Below are positions 25,845 through 34,048 of a stretch of 64,000 nucleotides of DNA, one piece after another; positions within the stretch are counted from its first letter, which is position 1, and every line of letters starts with the position of its first letter. The stretch spans positions 509,179 to 573,178 of the forward strand of contig JACKDF010000002.1 of NCBI GenBank assembly GCA_020633655.1, in the 5' to 3' direction. The notes under the pieces were generated by a model. It ran no database searches, had not been told where the DNA came from, and worked only from the letters and a program-made list of their open reading frames with translations. Source of the DNA: Deferribacteres bacterium. Lineage in GTDB: Bacteria; Zhuqueibacterota; Zhuqueibacteria; Zhuqueibacterales; Geothermadaptataceae. The position numbers and the translations under genes were made by a program.

Positions 25845-26714
25845 ATGTATAAATTATTCATAATTCTGTACCTGTTTATCGGTAGCCTGAATGCCACTTC
25901 AATTGTACAGGAACGAGATGAGCAAACCCGCTTTGACTACGAGCAAATCATTCCCCTGACCGCTTCCACGATTGACCAATTCATTGAACAAGCCGCGATG
26001 TCTACACCGCAAACGGATCAATTGATTCGTCAGCAAATCCAACTTGCAGAAAGTGACTCTCTTGTGACAGAAATGCTGATTAACCGGTATTTCAAGGTCC
26101 GGGACGAAGATTTCAGCCAGGGACTGGTCATTTTGTCAATAATTGGTGAATTACGATCACCCGATGCGATTCAGTTCTATGTGGATATTCTGGAAAACAA
26201 TGGGGAATCACCAGATGGTTTAGAAGGCGAGTATTTAAGTGATCGTGATATTCTGGAAATGTATCAGGCAAAAGCTATTCAGTCGCTGGCGTATTTGAGA
26301 AATACCGACTCCGATTCGCTTATCAAACACTATGTTTGCTATCATCCCGCAGTTGCTGTACGATCGGCCGGGATTGATGCCTACTTATTCAATCACGGGG
26401 ACACGGAAAAAGCAAAATCTGAATTGAAAGAGATTCTTGATGAAGATGCCTGGGTTTATCTTGACCGCATTCGAAGAAAGCAAAGTGCCACGAATGAATC
26501 TATTGAGGAGGATATCGCTGCTTTTTACACTAGCCATCCAGATCAGATTGCCCCGGTGCACTATGTTACCCGTGGTACTAAAATTACCAATTTTTTATCC
26601 TTCCGGTCTTTTGTTTTTTTGAGTCTGCTTTTCATCCTTGTATTTCTCATCCTGCGCAAATTTTTACGGAATGAAAATGTCATAAAAGAGTTCTTCATGC
26701 ATCGCAATAGCTAA
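25845..26714 (+). CDS. Hypothetical exported protein with C-terminal membrane anchor
   Basis: The 289-residue protein has an N-terminal signal peptide (LFIILYLFIGSLNA), then a predominantly helical region (residues 30-230) with short helical pairs resembling HEAT-like repeats (LVILSIIGELRSPDAIQFYVDIL, MYQAKAIQSLAYLRNTDSDSLI, VAVRSAGIDAYLF). A single C-terminal helix follows (SFVFLSLLFILVFLILRKFL). It would be anchored to the inner membrane facing the periplasm. A AAAAGGGG box precedes the ATG. I do not recognise the family, and the HEAT resemblance is a pattern impression. Confidence 0.75.
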   Translation: MYKLFIILYLFIGSLNATSIVQERDEQTRFDYEQIIPLTASTIDQFIEQAAMSTPQTDQLIRQQIQLAESDSLVTEMLINRYFKVRDEDFSQGLVILSIIGELRSPDAIQFYVDILENNGESPDGLEGEYLSDRDILEMYQAKAIQSLAYLRNTDSDSLIKHYVCYHPAVAVRSAGIDAYLFNHGDTEKAKSELKEILDEDAWVYLDRIRRKQSATNESIEEDIAAFYTSHPDQIAPVHYVTRGTKITNFLSFRSFVFLSLLFILVFLILRKFLRNENVIKEFFMHRNS

Positions 26715-26799
26715 ATTACTCATGCGTATTTATAATTAGTGAATAGAGTTGTCTGGGTTCGGAATGTGAATACTATCACGAGAGAAGAGAGGATGTGAG

Positions 26800-27675
26800 A
26801 TGAGGAAAATGCTTGTGTGTAGCATATGCTTTTGCCTGGTTTTCCCGGCATTTTCTCCACCTGCTGGTTCGAATGATTATAAAATTTCTCAGGGAAATGC
26901 ATGCAACAGTAAGGCAGGTCGGGCAGACAAGACACTGTGGAATCTTTGGAAATGCAACGATGACAGCGTGACTTCTTACCGCCGACGCCTGCATATTGAG
27001 ATGAAGGAATGGGCAGGTTGGGGAATGGAAGCACCTTTTGATATTGATAAGCCATTTGCCAAAGTGTTAAACTCGCTTTTTTTGCTACGTAACGGTCTAT
27101 CAGCTTCGCCTCAAAAGTGGCATTATGCAAGCGATTACATTGCAATGGGGCAGGGTGAATATTGTTCTTCGCATTTGGGATTTCGGTATCTTCCAAGCAC
27201 GGAAACAAGCTGGATGGCATTTGTGGTGCCTGAAGTGTACAAAGCTTACCTTGGCTGCTTGCTTTTTCAGGATGGCAGCCCAATGAATAATCCGGTAACT
27301 CGGGCAGGTGATTTCGTTCACGAGGGACTGCACATGTGGGAATTCACATATTTTACGGATTATCGGCATATGAATGGACCCATCGGTCACTGTACCGAAT
27401 ATGGGGAATCTTGCGATTGGTTTTATTACCACACCATTACGGATTTCCCTAAAGGTTATTTATGGATGTGGGGCAAATCACTTGATGGGAAAAGGCAATT
27501 ATTTCACTCGTCCAACCAGCTACAAATGGAATTTCTTTGCGATTTGGCAGAATTTCCGGCAGATTGGGTGCCTGCAAATATTCGAATTCTCGCTGAAGTC
27601 GAGGCCAATCACCGGCTTGAAACCCGGTTCCGTAATGTAGTCGCATACCGGTGTGGTGATCCGCGTCCGTGGTAA
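26800..27675 (+). CDS. Secreted cysteine-rich protein with HExxH motif (possible metallopeptidase)
   Basis: The 291-residue protein has a signal peptide (MLVCSICFCLVFPAFS, residues 4-19). Its most telling motif is DFVHEGLHMWEF near residue 175, an HExxH zinc site of the zincin type. Several Cys residues (NACNS, KCNDD, EYCSSH, GHCTEYGESCDWFYY) suggest disulfides and periplasmic or extracellular location. The third zinc ligand is not obvious; the C-terminal EFLCDLAEF or EVEANHR segments are candidates. The family is not recognised and a peptidase role is a proposal only. A GAGGATGTGAG stretch precedes the ATG. Confidence 0.7.
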   Translation: MRKMLVCSICFCLVFPAFSPPAGSNDYKISQGNACNSKAGRADKTLWNLWKCNDDSVTSYRRRLHIEMKEWAGWGMEAPFDIDKPFAKVLNSLFLLRNGLSASPQKWHYASDYIAMGQGEYCSSHLGFRYLPSTETSWMAFVVPEVYKAYLGCLLFQDGSPMNNPVTRAGDFVHEGLHMWEFTYFTDYRHMNGPIGHCTEYGESCDWFYYHTITDFPKGYLWMWGKSLDGKRQLFHSSNQLQMEFLCDLAEFPADWVPANIRILAEVEANHRLETRFRNVVAYRCGDPRPW

Positions 27676-27875
27676 AGTTTAGAAATGTATTACTTCAACA
27701 TTCAATTGCTAAGATTGAAAACTGGTAATTGATTTTAGGGTACAGACCTTGATTTTTTTTATGTACTACTTCTGTAAGAAAAATAAGCAAAGCTACAATA
27801 CCCACTTGACTTTATGACTTCGCTTGTTCACGTGTGTGCACCACCTCAAAATTTATCTTAAAATTCCTTCCTCCC

Positions 27876-27909
27876 AAACCGGCTGATTCTTGAAATTGGC
27901 CGGTTTTTT
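27876..27909 (+). terminator. Rho-independent terminator (convergent gap)
   Basis: The stem AAACCGGC/GCCGGTTT is followed on the plus strand by a run of six T (27904-27909). It lies 200 bp after the HExxH gene and touches the stop of the convergent isoaspartyl peptidase gene, whose last bases overlap the T-run. It should end the plus-strand transcript. Confidence 0.78.
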
Positions 27910-28930
27910 ATTCCTTGTAAATTTTGATAACCGGCTTTTCTCCAGCAATAATGTATCCCCGATACATGCCTTCGGTATTAAAAGGCATGGCAATATTTCC
28001 ATTTCCATCCAAAACGATAACGCCACCGGTTGCATTCATTTTACCAACCTTTTCGATTGCGGCCTCGGCAGCCTGGGCGACAGGCATGCTCTGGTAACTC
28101 ATCATTGCTGCAATGTCGTATGCTACCATGTTGCGAATGAAAAATTCACCGTGACCAGTCGCGGATACGGCACAGGAATTATTGTTGGCATAAGTTCCTG
28201 CCCCGATTATCGGTGAGTCGCCAATACGGCCAAAGCGTTTATTCGTCATTCCGCCGGTGGAGGTACCTGCTGCCAGATTTCCGTTTTTGTCCAAAGCGAC
28301 GCATCCAACCGTTCCAAACTTCGAGTCTGGAATTTGTGGTTCTGTAGTAGCTGATTTTTGCGACTTTTCTTTTTCCAATGCTCTTTGCAGTCCCTGCCAA
28401 CGACGGTCTGTGTAGAAATAAGAAGGATCCATTAATTCCATTCCCTGTTCCAGCGCAAAAGCTTCAGCGCCATCACGTGCAAAAAAAACATGCTCTGAGT
28501 TTTCCATAACCTTGCGAGCGAGTTGGATTGGATTTTTTATACGTGTCACCCCGGCAATTGCACCGACATTGAGATCCTTTCCGTTCATCAGGGAAGCATC
28601 GAGTTCATTTTTGCCTTCGTGGGTAAATACTGCGCCCTTTCCGGCATTAAATAAAGGCGAATCTTCCATCAATGTGATGACGGCAACGACTGCATCGACA
28701 CTACTGCCTCCGGAAGCTAAAACTTCTTCCCCTGTTTGTAGGGCAGCTTCAAGTGCATCACGGTAGGCTTTTTCCTCTTCTTCTGACATGTTTTTTTTCA
28801 AAATTGTGCCAGCTCCACCATGGATGACAAGGGCGTAGTCCGGTTTTTTCTTTGAGGTGGATTTGCCAGTACAGCCCAGGAGAAGTGAAAAGACAAGTGC
28901 CAGAGTTGGAAATAAGCGAAATTGTGCCAT
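27908..28930 (-). CDS. Isoaspartyl peptidase/L-asparaginase (Ntn hydrolase), lipoprotein
   Basis: The 340-residue protein starts with a lipoprotein signal (LALVFSLLLGC, lipid Cys at residue 20), then VIHGGAGTI, the start of the T2-family asparaginase fold. The self-cleavage site is SKFGTVGCVALD with catalytic Thr at residue 207, followed by AAGTSTGGMTNKRFGRIGDSPIIGAGTYA, the family's substrate-binding segment. The precursor autocleaves at Thr207 into alpha and beta chains that remove isoaspartyl residues. The lipobox puts it on the outer face of the inner membrane or on the outer membrane, so it works on exported peptides. Confidence 0.93.
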   Translation of the reverse strand: MAQFRLFPTLALVFSLLLGCTGKSTSKKKPDYALVIHGGAGTILKKNMSEEEEKAYRDALEAALQTGEEVLASGGSSVDAVVAVITLMEDSPLFNAGKGAVFTHEGKNELDASLMNGKDLNVGAIAGVTRIKNPIQLARKVMENSEHVFFARDGAEAFALEQGMELMDPSYFYTDRRWQGLQRALEKEKSQKSATTEPQIPDSKFGTVGCVALDKNGNLAAGTSTGGMTNKRFGRIGDSPIIGAGTYANNNSCAVSATGHGEFFIRNMVAYDIAAMMSYQSMPVAQAAEAAIEKVGKMNATGGVIVLDGNGNIAMPFNTEGMYRGYIIAGEKPVIKIYKE

Positions 28931-29209
28931 AATTACCTCATTTCATGAAAGGATTGATGAATAATAAGAATTTAGAAAATATTCTTGTTTACCACAATTC
29001 AGAATTTTTTCCGATCTGATTCATAAACTTAAAGATTGGACTCGGGATAATTCCTGCCCATATCAAACTCAATATATAAATAAACGAGGCTAAACCGCAG
29101 ACTTAAAAGCATTTTAATTTCCCAACTTGCTTTTTACGTAAAAATCTCTTTTTTAAGAAGTTAATTTTGGTTTGGAAATTCTAAAAAATTGTATTGCACA
29201 GGAGGAAAA
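28931..29209. promoter_or_regulatory. Divergent gap sharing a 22-bp motif with the 33.8-kb gap
   Basis: The gap between the peptidase (minus) and the esterase (plus) contains CAGAAT then TTTTTTCCGATCTGATTCAT at 29001-29026. A closely related stretch (TTTTTCCCGATCTAATTTAT) occurs at 33845-33866, also after CAGAAT and also in a gap between divergent genes. The two could be binding sites of one regulator. The remainder is AT-rich without other visible structure. Confidence 0.35.
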
Positions 29210-29947
29210 ATGAAGAAAATAGTGTTTTTGTTATTATTCACTGCTCTTTATACCGGGTGTGCTAGCAAGTTAACATTCCAGCCAGGGCATCAGGTTGGTC
29301 AATCCTTTGAAAAAAAATATGAAAAGACTATGATTATGGATTACTTAGTTTATTTACCGGACCAATATGGCGCTGTTAAACAGGATTGGCCACTTATGCT
29401 GTTCCTGCATGGCGCTGGTGAACGTGGAAATGATCTGGAAAAAGTAAAATTTCATGGCCCACCGAAGCGAGTTGCGACTGGTGATGCCTTTCCATTTATC
29501 ATTGTTTCACCCCAATGTCCGGAGGGTGAGTGGTGGCCAAATTTAACAACAGAGCTTAATTATCTACTTGATGAAATTGAACAAAAATACGCCGTTGATA
29601 AAAATCGTATTTATCTCACTGGTTTAAGTATGGGGGGATATGGAACATGGGCGCTTGCCGCGACATATCCGGAGAAGTTTGCTGCAATTGCACCTGTTTG
29701 TGGTGGCGGCACTCCTACCCCACGCACAGCCAGGGAGATGAGCAAACTCCCGGTGTGGGTATTTCATGGAGCGAAAGACAATGTTGTTCCCATTGCCGAA
29801 TCTCAGCTCATGGTTGATGCATTAAAGAAAGCAGGCGCAGACATTCAATTTACGATATATCCGGAAGCAGGACACGATTCCTGGACAGAAACTTATAATA
29901 ATCCGGCTTTGTATGAATGGTTCCTGCAGCACCGGCTGGAAAAATGA
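29210..29947 (+). CDS. Lipoprotein esterase, alpha/beta hydrolase (PHB depolymerase/feruloyl esterase-like)
   Basis: I use ATG 29210 right behind CAGGAGGAAAA. The 245-residue protein has a lipobox near residue 14 (LYTGC, lipid Cys 17). The hydrolase core shows the oxyanion segment MLFLHGAGERG, nucleophile elbow GLSMGGYG with Ser140, the acid in HGAKDNVVP and the base in EAGHDSW. This fits dienelactone-hydrolase/feruloyl-esterase-like enzymes that cut esters on plant or polymer substrates. It is divergent from the peptidase lipoprotein and followed 41 bp later by an MFS gene. Confidence 0.92.
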   Translation: MKKIVFLLLFTALYTGCASKLTFQPGHQVGQSFEKKYEKTMIMDYLVYLPDQYGAVKQDWPLMLFLHGAGERGNDLEKVKFHGPPKRVATGDAFPFIIVSPQCPEGEWWPNLTTELNYLLDEIEQKYAVDKNRIYLTGLSMGGYGTWALAATYPEKFAAIAPVCGGGTPTPRTAREMSKLPVWVFHGAKDNVVPIAESQLMVDALKKAGADIQFTIYPEAGHDSWTETYNNPALYEWFLQHRLEK

Positions 29948-29988
29948 AATCATTATATTAACCTTTTTATAAAGAAAAAAATCCGACA

Positions 29989-31224
29989 TTGGTACACTCG
30001 AAAGCAGAGAAATTATTTTCTCACTATCAGATTTTCATTATAGCGATTCTTGCTTTTATTCAATTTACGGTTATCCTTGATTTTATGGTCATCTCACCAC
30101 TTGGTGCCATTCTAATGGATAGCCTGAAAATCACACCGTCCCATTTCGGTCTGGTAGTATCGGTCTATGCTTTCAGTGCCGGTGCTTCCGGATTGATCAC
30201 TGCGGGATTTGCGGATAAATTCGACCGCAAAAAGCTCATTTTATTTTTCTATTTTGGCTTTATGTTCGGGACTGTACTGTGTGCCATTGCAGAAAATTTT
30301 CATTTCCTGGTAATTGCCAGAACAATTACTGGTCTGTTCGGAGGTGTTATAAGTTCAATCGGTCTGGCGATTGTTACAGATCTTTTTCCAATGGAAGTTC
30401 GTGGACGCGTTATGGGATTTGTGCAAATGGCTTTCGCTGCCAGTCAGGTTTTTGGCATCCCAATAGGCCTTGTACTGGCGAATAAATGGGGATGGCATGC
30501 ACCTTTTTGGATGATTGCTGGCGGCGGAATGTTTATTGGTGTTATCATGTTGATCTTTATGCGGCCGATTACAGATCATTTGCATGCGCAAACCAGGCAA
30601 AGTGCAATCCGTCATCTCGGCAAAACAATTTCACGTCCTCCTTATTTGCTGAGTTTCTTGACAACGACCTTGATGTCAACAGGCATGTTCATGCTTGCTC
30701 CATTTGGCAGCGCCTTCAGCATTCACAATCTAGGTCTAACGTTCGAACAATTGCCCACGCTTTATGGAATAACAGGTGTTTTTTCTGCGATCATTGGACC
30801 GATCGTCGGCAGAATCAGTGATACCTTCGGAAAATTTAGAATTTTCTGGATTGGATCTATTGCCGGAAGTTTTATGGTAGCGATTTATACCCACCTTGGT
30901 CTGACACCGCTCTGGCTGGTTATTGTCGTATCCGTCCTGCTTTATACAACGATTTCTTCACGGGTGATTTCCGGAATGGCCCTTTTGACTGCGGTACCAG
31001 ACAGGGGTGATATTGGTGCTTTTATGAGCGTGGTTTCCTCTGTCCGGCAGATTGCTGGTGGCGTATCCTCAGTCATCGCAGGGCTCATAGTCGGGCAGGC
31101 AGCGAGTGGTTTGATTCTGAACTATGGGATCTTGGGTTATGTTGTGATTGGATCAATGCTGTTGGCAATAGTGCTGATGTACTTTATCGACCAATTCGTA
31201 AACTCCAAACAGAAAGCCAACTAA
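29989..31224 (+). CDS. Major facilitator superfamily transporter
   Basis: The 411-residue protein has 12 predicted helices and the MFS loop 2-3 motif GFADKFDRKKLI. Helices such as IIAILAFIQFTVILDFMVISPLGAILMD fit a drug:proton antiporter/arabinose-efflux type (DHA1). It begins with TTG (29989). It would export or import small molecules using the proton gradient. It follows the esterase on the same strand, so co-transcription is likely, although nothing in sequence reveals the substrate. Confidence 0.88.
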   Translation: MVHSKAEKLFSHYQIFIIAILAFIQFTVILDFMVISPLGAILMDSLKITPSHFGLVVSVYAFSAGASGLITAGFADKFDRKKLILFFYFGFMFGTVLCAIAENFHFLVIARTITGLFGGVISSIGLAIVTDLFPMEVRGRVMGFVQMAFAASQVFGIPIGLVLANKWGWHAPFWMIAGGGMFIGVIMLIFMRPITDHLHAQTRQSAIRHLGKTISRPPYLLSFLTTTLMSTGMFMLAPFGSAFSIHNLGLTFEQLPTLYGITGVFSAIIGPIVGRISDTFGKFRIFWIGSIAGSFMVAIYTHLGLTPLWLVIVVSVLLYTTISSRVISGMALLTAVPDRGDIGAFMSVVSSVRQIAGGVSSVIAGLIVGQAASGLILNYGILGYVVIGSMLLAIVLMYFIDQFVNSKQKAN

Positions 31225-31304
31225 GTTTGAGTCATATTGTTCTTTGCGGGAAAAGTAGATCATTTTCCATTGTCATTGGAAAATGAAAACAGAAAGAATT
31301 TAAA

Positions 31305-31343
31305 CATCTCCCCGATTCGTGTTGTCGCAGGAGATGTTTTTTT
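31305..31343 (+). terminator. Rho-independent terminator after the MFS gene
   Basis: CATCTCC (31305-31311) pairs with GGAGATG (31330-31336), followed by eight T on the plus strand (31336-31343). A second small hairpin, TTTTCCA/TGGAAAA, lies just upstream at 31263-31283. It ends the esterase-MFS transcript before the convergent sorted protein gene. Confidence 0.88.
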
Positions 31344-31367
31344 ATGATTCTTTTATTTTACTTTGGC

Positions 31368-33671
31368 TTACTGTAAATAGAGCATTTTACGGATGAATTT
31401 ATGCTGACCCGTGCTCAATTTGTAGAAATACAAACCATTTGCAAGATGGTGTGCTGACCAGTTCACCGTATGCAGACCAGGACTCTGCTGTTCATCAACA
31501 AGCACTTCTATTTCACGACCCAATATATCATAAATTGTGAGTTGTACACGTGTTGCTGTCCCTGTTTCATAGGTGATTTTAGTCTCCGGATTAAACGGAT
31601 TGGGGTAATTTTGAAACAGCTGCGCTGAGGCAGGCAATTCCTTCGTTTGTTGAACGCCAACAACTATTTTTTGACCTATCTCAAATAATTTTCCGCCACC
31701 CGGCTCGAGTGTAACCTCAAAATACGATCCCGAATTCTCATTCTTAGTTGCTGCAGTTTCCCACTGCACTGCTTCAGCGTTAAAAACTCGGAGCTCCGGT
31801 AATTGGTAGTCCGAATAAACCAGTGCCGTGACGCTATCACGGTAATCCTTGTTCATCACCATAACAAAATCATTGTCCGTGTCGTTTTTAAAGAAACCGA
31901 GTAACAAATCAGCGTCCGGTGAAACCGAGGAGATAATAGGATCATTCGGAAACTCAGCCTCATCACCAACTTTTGGTTTCGTGTGTGTGGCTGAAATCGA
32001 GTGTAAATTGAGTTCGAGCATTTCCTGGCCAACAGCTTTAATACCAGGATTAATTTTTGTAAGTGAAGCAATTATTTTTTCACGATCCGGGTTTCCGGTA
32101 ACACCCCAGTTGCCATGCCAGTGAAACCAGATTAAGCCTCGAACGCCATAAGCCAGGGATGCATATGCCTGCCAGCGGTGTTCTCCCTCGGTTGGGGTAC
32201 GCCAGTCAAGCCCGGATTCCACAGTACCATTCGTACCGATTGCCTGGATAATATTGAAAAACGGGACATCATAGCGTAACGCAAATTCCCGCACGACGCG
32301 AATATTGCTGAAAAATGAGCCGCCATCATAGGTGTTGTAAAAAACGTATCGGTCATAGCTCAAGTGTTCCAGTCGCGTTTCATCAAGCATATCTTCTATG
32401 AACGTTCGGTATTTGGTGCTGCTGTCCCCCGGCCAGATATTGACAAAGCACAGTCGCTTGGGATCGCGCTCCCGAATATAGCGTACGACTTTTCCGATGT
32501 TGGGAAATGTTACATCGTAAGGCTCATCGCAGATGTGGTAACCGATGACGTTTGGATTATTGCGGTATTTTTCAATAATAGGGTCCAGGCGTGCCAGCAT
32601 TTCAGGTGTTAACTCCGGGGCAACATCACCTTCCGGTTCACGCAGGTAAGGATCGCCACCGAGAATATTGGTTATAAGGATAAAATATTTCATGCCAATA
32701 TTTTCAAATAGTTGCGTTAAATCATCTTCCGGACGCGCCCACAAGGCCACATCAAAATTAGCATGTGCGTAGGTATCAACGACAGCTTGTTGGTATGGCG
32801 GGGGATACCAGGCATAGGGTGGTGACCACGCGCTGAGCAGAAATTCATCCTGCACCCAGTATTCTTCGGTGACTGGCATGTTGAGGATGGAAGGGATGGT
32901 GTCCGTCTCGGTGATGAGATTCAAAGTTAAGTCGTAGTTACCCGTTTGTTCAAACCTGATTTGCCATTCCAGAGAATCGAGCATTTCGCCGTACATTTCG
33001 CCATGTTCCGCCTGGGTCTGCCCTTGCAACAGGGTGGCGCCCTCGGGTAAAATTAATTCACTTTGAATTGAAACAGGTTCATCACCACTATTTTTTAGTG
33101 TTGCTAACAAGGGGATAACTTCTCCGGGTTTGAAGATTGTTCGCCAGGCTTTAAATCGTGTCACTTCAGGTATTGGACCTGCGTGCACGAATCTAAAATA
33201 GTCGACTTCAACTTTCGCATTGAGCGGTGTGTGGATAACGAAGGATTGGATTTTAATCAGATTGTCATGCCATTTATTATTGGAATACAGAGGCAATTTG
33301 TATTCATGAAAAAGGGTATCACCGTAAATTGGGAACTGATTCCAACCCCAATCATTTGTATCGAGATCCCAACGCACGATAGCGGATGAAGCGCCAGGTG
33401 TTTTCATTCGAATATGTACGTACCCATATTCGGCAGCAGGGAGCACGAAAGCGCTGCTTCTGAGTGAAGGGAACGCCCCGATAGCAACAACAGAAAGAAC
33501 GCCATTTTCAACTTTGAAACTATCAAAATTTGCATTTATCTCCCATCCTTCAAAGTTGTTATCCTCGTTGAATTCCCAGGATATACCAATTTTTTCCTGT
33601 GGATAGAGTATATCCGTTGTAAAAAAAAACGTCGCAAATACCAGCACAAAGAATTTTGTCCCTCGTTTCAT
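31368..33671 (-). CDS. Secreted glycoside-hydrolase-like protein with C-terminal type IX sorting domain
   Basis: I use ATG 33669-33671, behind GAGGGACTAAT, giving about 767 residues with a signal peptide (KFFVLVFATFFFTTDILYPQ). Order: an N-terminal beta-sandwich (residues 30-175), an Ig-like segment (TRFKAWRTIFKPGEVIPLLATLKNSGDEPV), a TIM-barrel-like middle (VIGYHICDEPYDVTFPNIGKVV, then GVRGLIWFHWHGNWG) and the C-terminal domain NYPNPFNPETKITYE to FIRKMLYLQ. The DEP motif with a later Glu fits a clan-A glycosidase, but no GH family is assigned. The C-terminus is the Por/type IX sorting signal, so it is released or surface-attached. It is divergent from a sulfatase, a common polysaccharide-degradation pair. 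Confidence 0.85.
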   Translation of the reverse strand: MKRGTKFFVLVFATFFFTTDILYPQEKIGISWEFNEDNNFEGWEINANFDSFKVENGVLSVVAIGAFPSLRSSAFVLPAAEYGYVHIRMKTPGASSAIVRWDLDTNDWGWNQFPIYGDTLFHEYKLPLYSNNKWHDNLIKIQSFVIHTPLNAKVEVDYFRFVHAGPIPEVTRFKAWRTIFKPGEVIPLLATLKNSGDEPVSIQSELILPEGATLLQGQTQAEHGEMYGEMLDSLEWQIRFEQTGNYDLTLNLITETDTIPSILNMPVTEEYWVQDEFLLSAWSPPYAWYPPPYQQAVVDTYAHANFDVALWARPEDDLTQLFENIGMKYFILITNILGGDPYLREPEGDVAPELTPEMLARLDPIIEKYRNNPNVIGYHICDEPYDVTFPNIGKVVRYIRERDPKRLCFVNIWPGDSSTKYRTFIEDMLDETRLEHLSYDRYVFYNTYDGGSFFSNIRVVREFALRYDVPFFNIIQAIGTNGTVESGLDWRTPTEGEHRWQAYASLAYGVRGLIWFHWHGNWGVTGNPDREKIIASLTKINPGIKAVGQEMLELNLHSISATHTKPKVGDEAEFPNDPIISSVSPDADLLLGFFKNDTDNDFVMVMNKDYRDSVTALVYSDYQLPELRVFNAEAVQWETAATKNENSGSYFEVTLEPGGGKLFEIGQKIVVGVQQTKELPASAQLFQNYPNPFNPETKITYETGTATRVQLTIYDILGREIEVLVDEQQSPGLHTVNWSAHHLANGLYFYKLSTGQHKFIRKMLYLQ

Positions 33672-34048
33672 TAGTCCCTCACTTTGCGTTATGATTTGAT
33701 TTGGTGTGGTATCGGGAAGTTGTGGAAAACACGTCACGGTTTGATTTTTTAATGCAAATTTTAAATTACAAACTTACGAGTGGTTTAAGTATACTGAAGC
33801 TAATCCACTCTCAGGCTCGATCGAATTCTGTGAACAGAATGATATTTTTCCCGATCTAATTTATAGTTTTATCCTTAACTTCATAGCAGCATTTTTAATT
33901 CACAAATGAGAAAGATGAGCAAGAACCTTTGTATTTGTCAAAATGGTGGCACGTCTTTACTTTAATCAAATTGAAGCAGGAACGTTTCCCGGCGAGAATT
34001 CACGCAGCAATAAATCAAAAAACAATTTAATGTTATAAAGAAATAGGG
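33672..34048. promoter_or_regulatory. Divergent control region with dyad and shared motif
   Basis: This 377-bp AT-rich gap lies between the glycosidase (minus) and the sulfatase (plus). A dyad ATTCTGT-GA-ACAGAAT occupies 33825-33840 and looks like an operator. It is directly followed by TTTTTCCCGATCTAATTTAT (33845-33866), the motif also found at 29005. No other structure was recognised. Confidence 0.42.

Noticed and set aside
26720..27283. Minus-strand frame of 187 codons opposite the HExxH gene
   Set aside because: The plus-strand frame has a signal peptide, a start site and a motif; the antisense frame has none.
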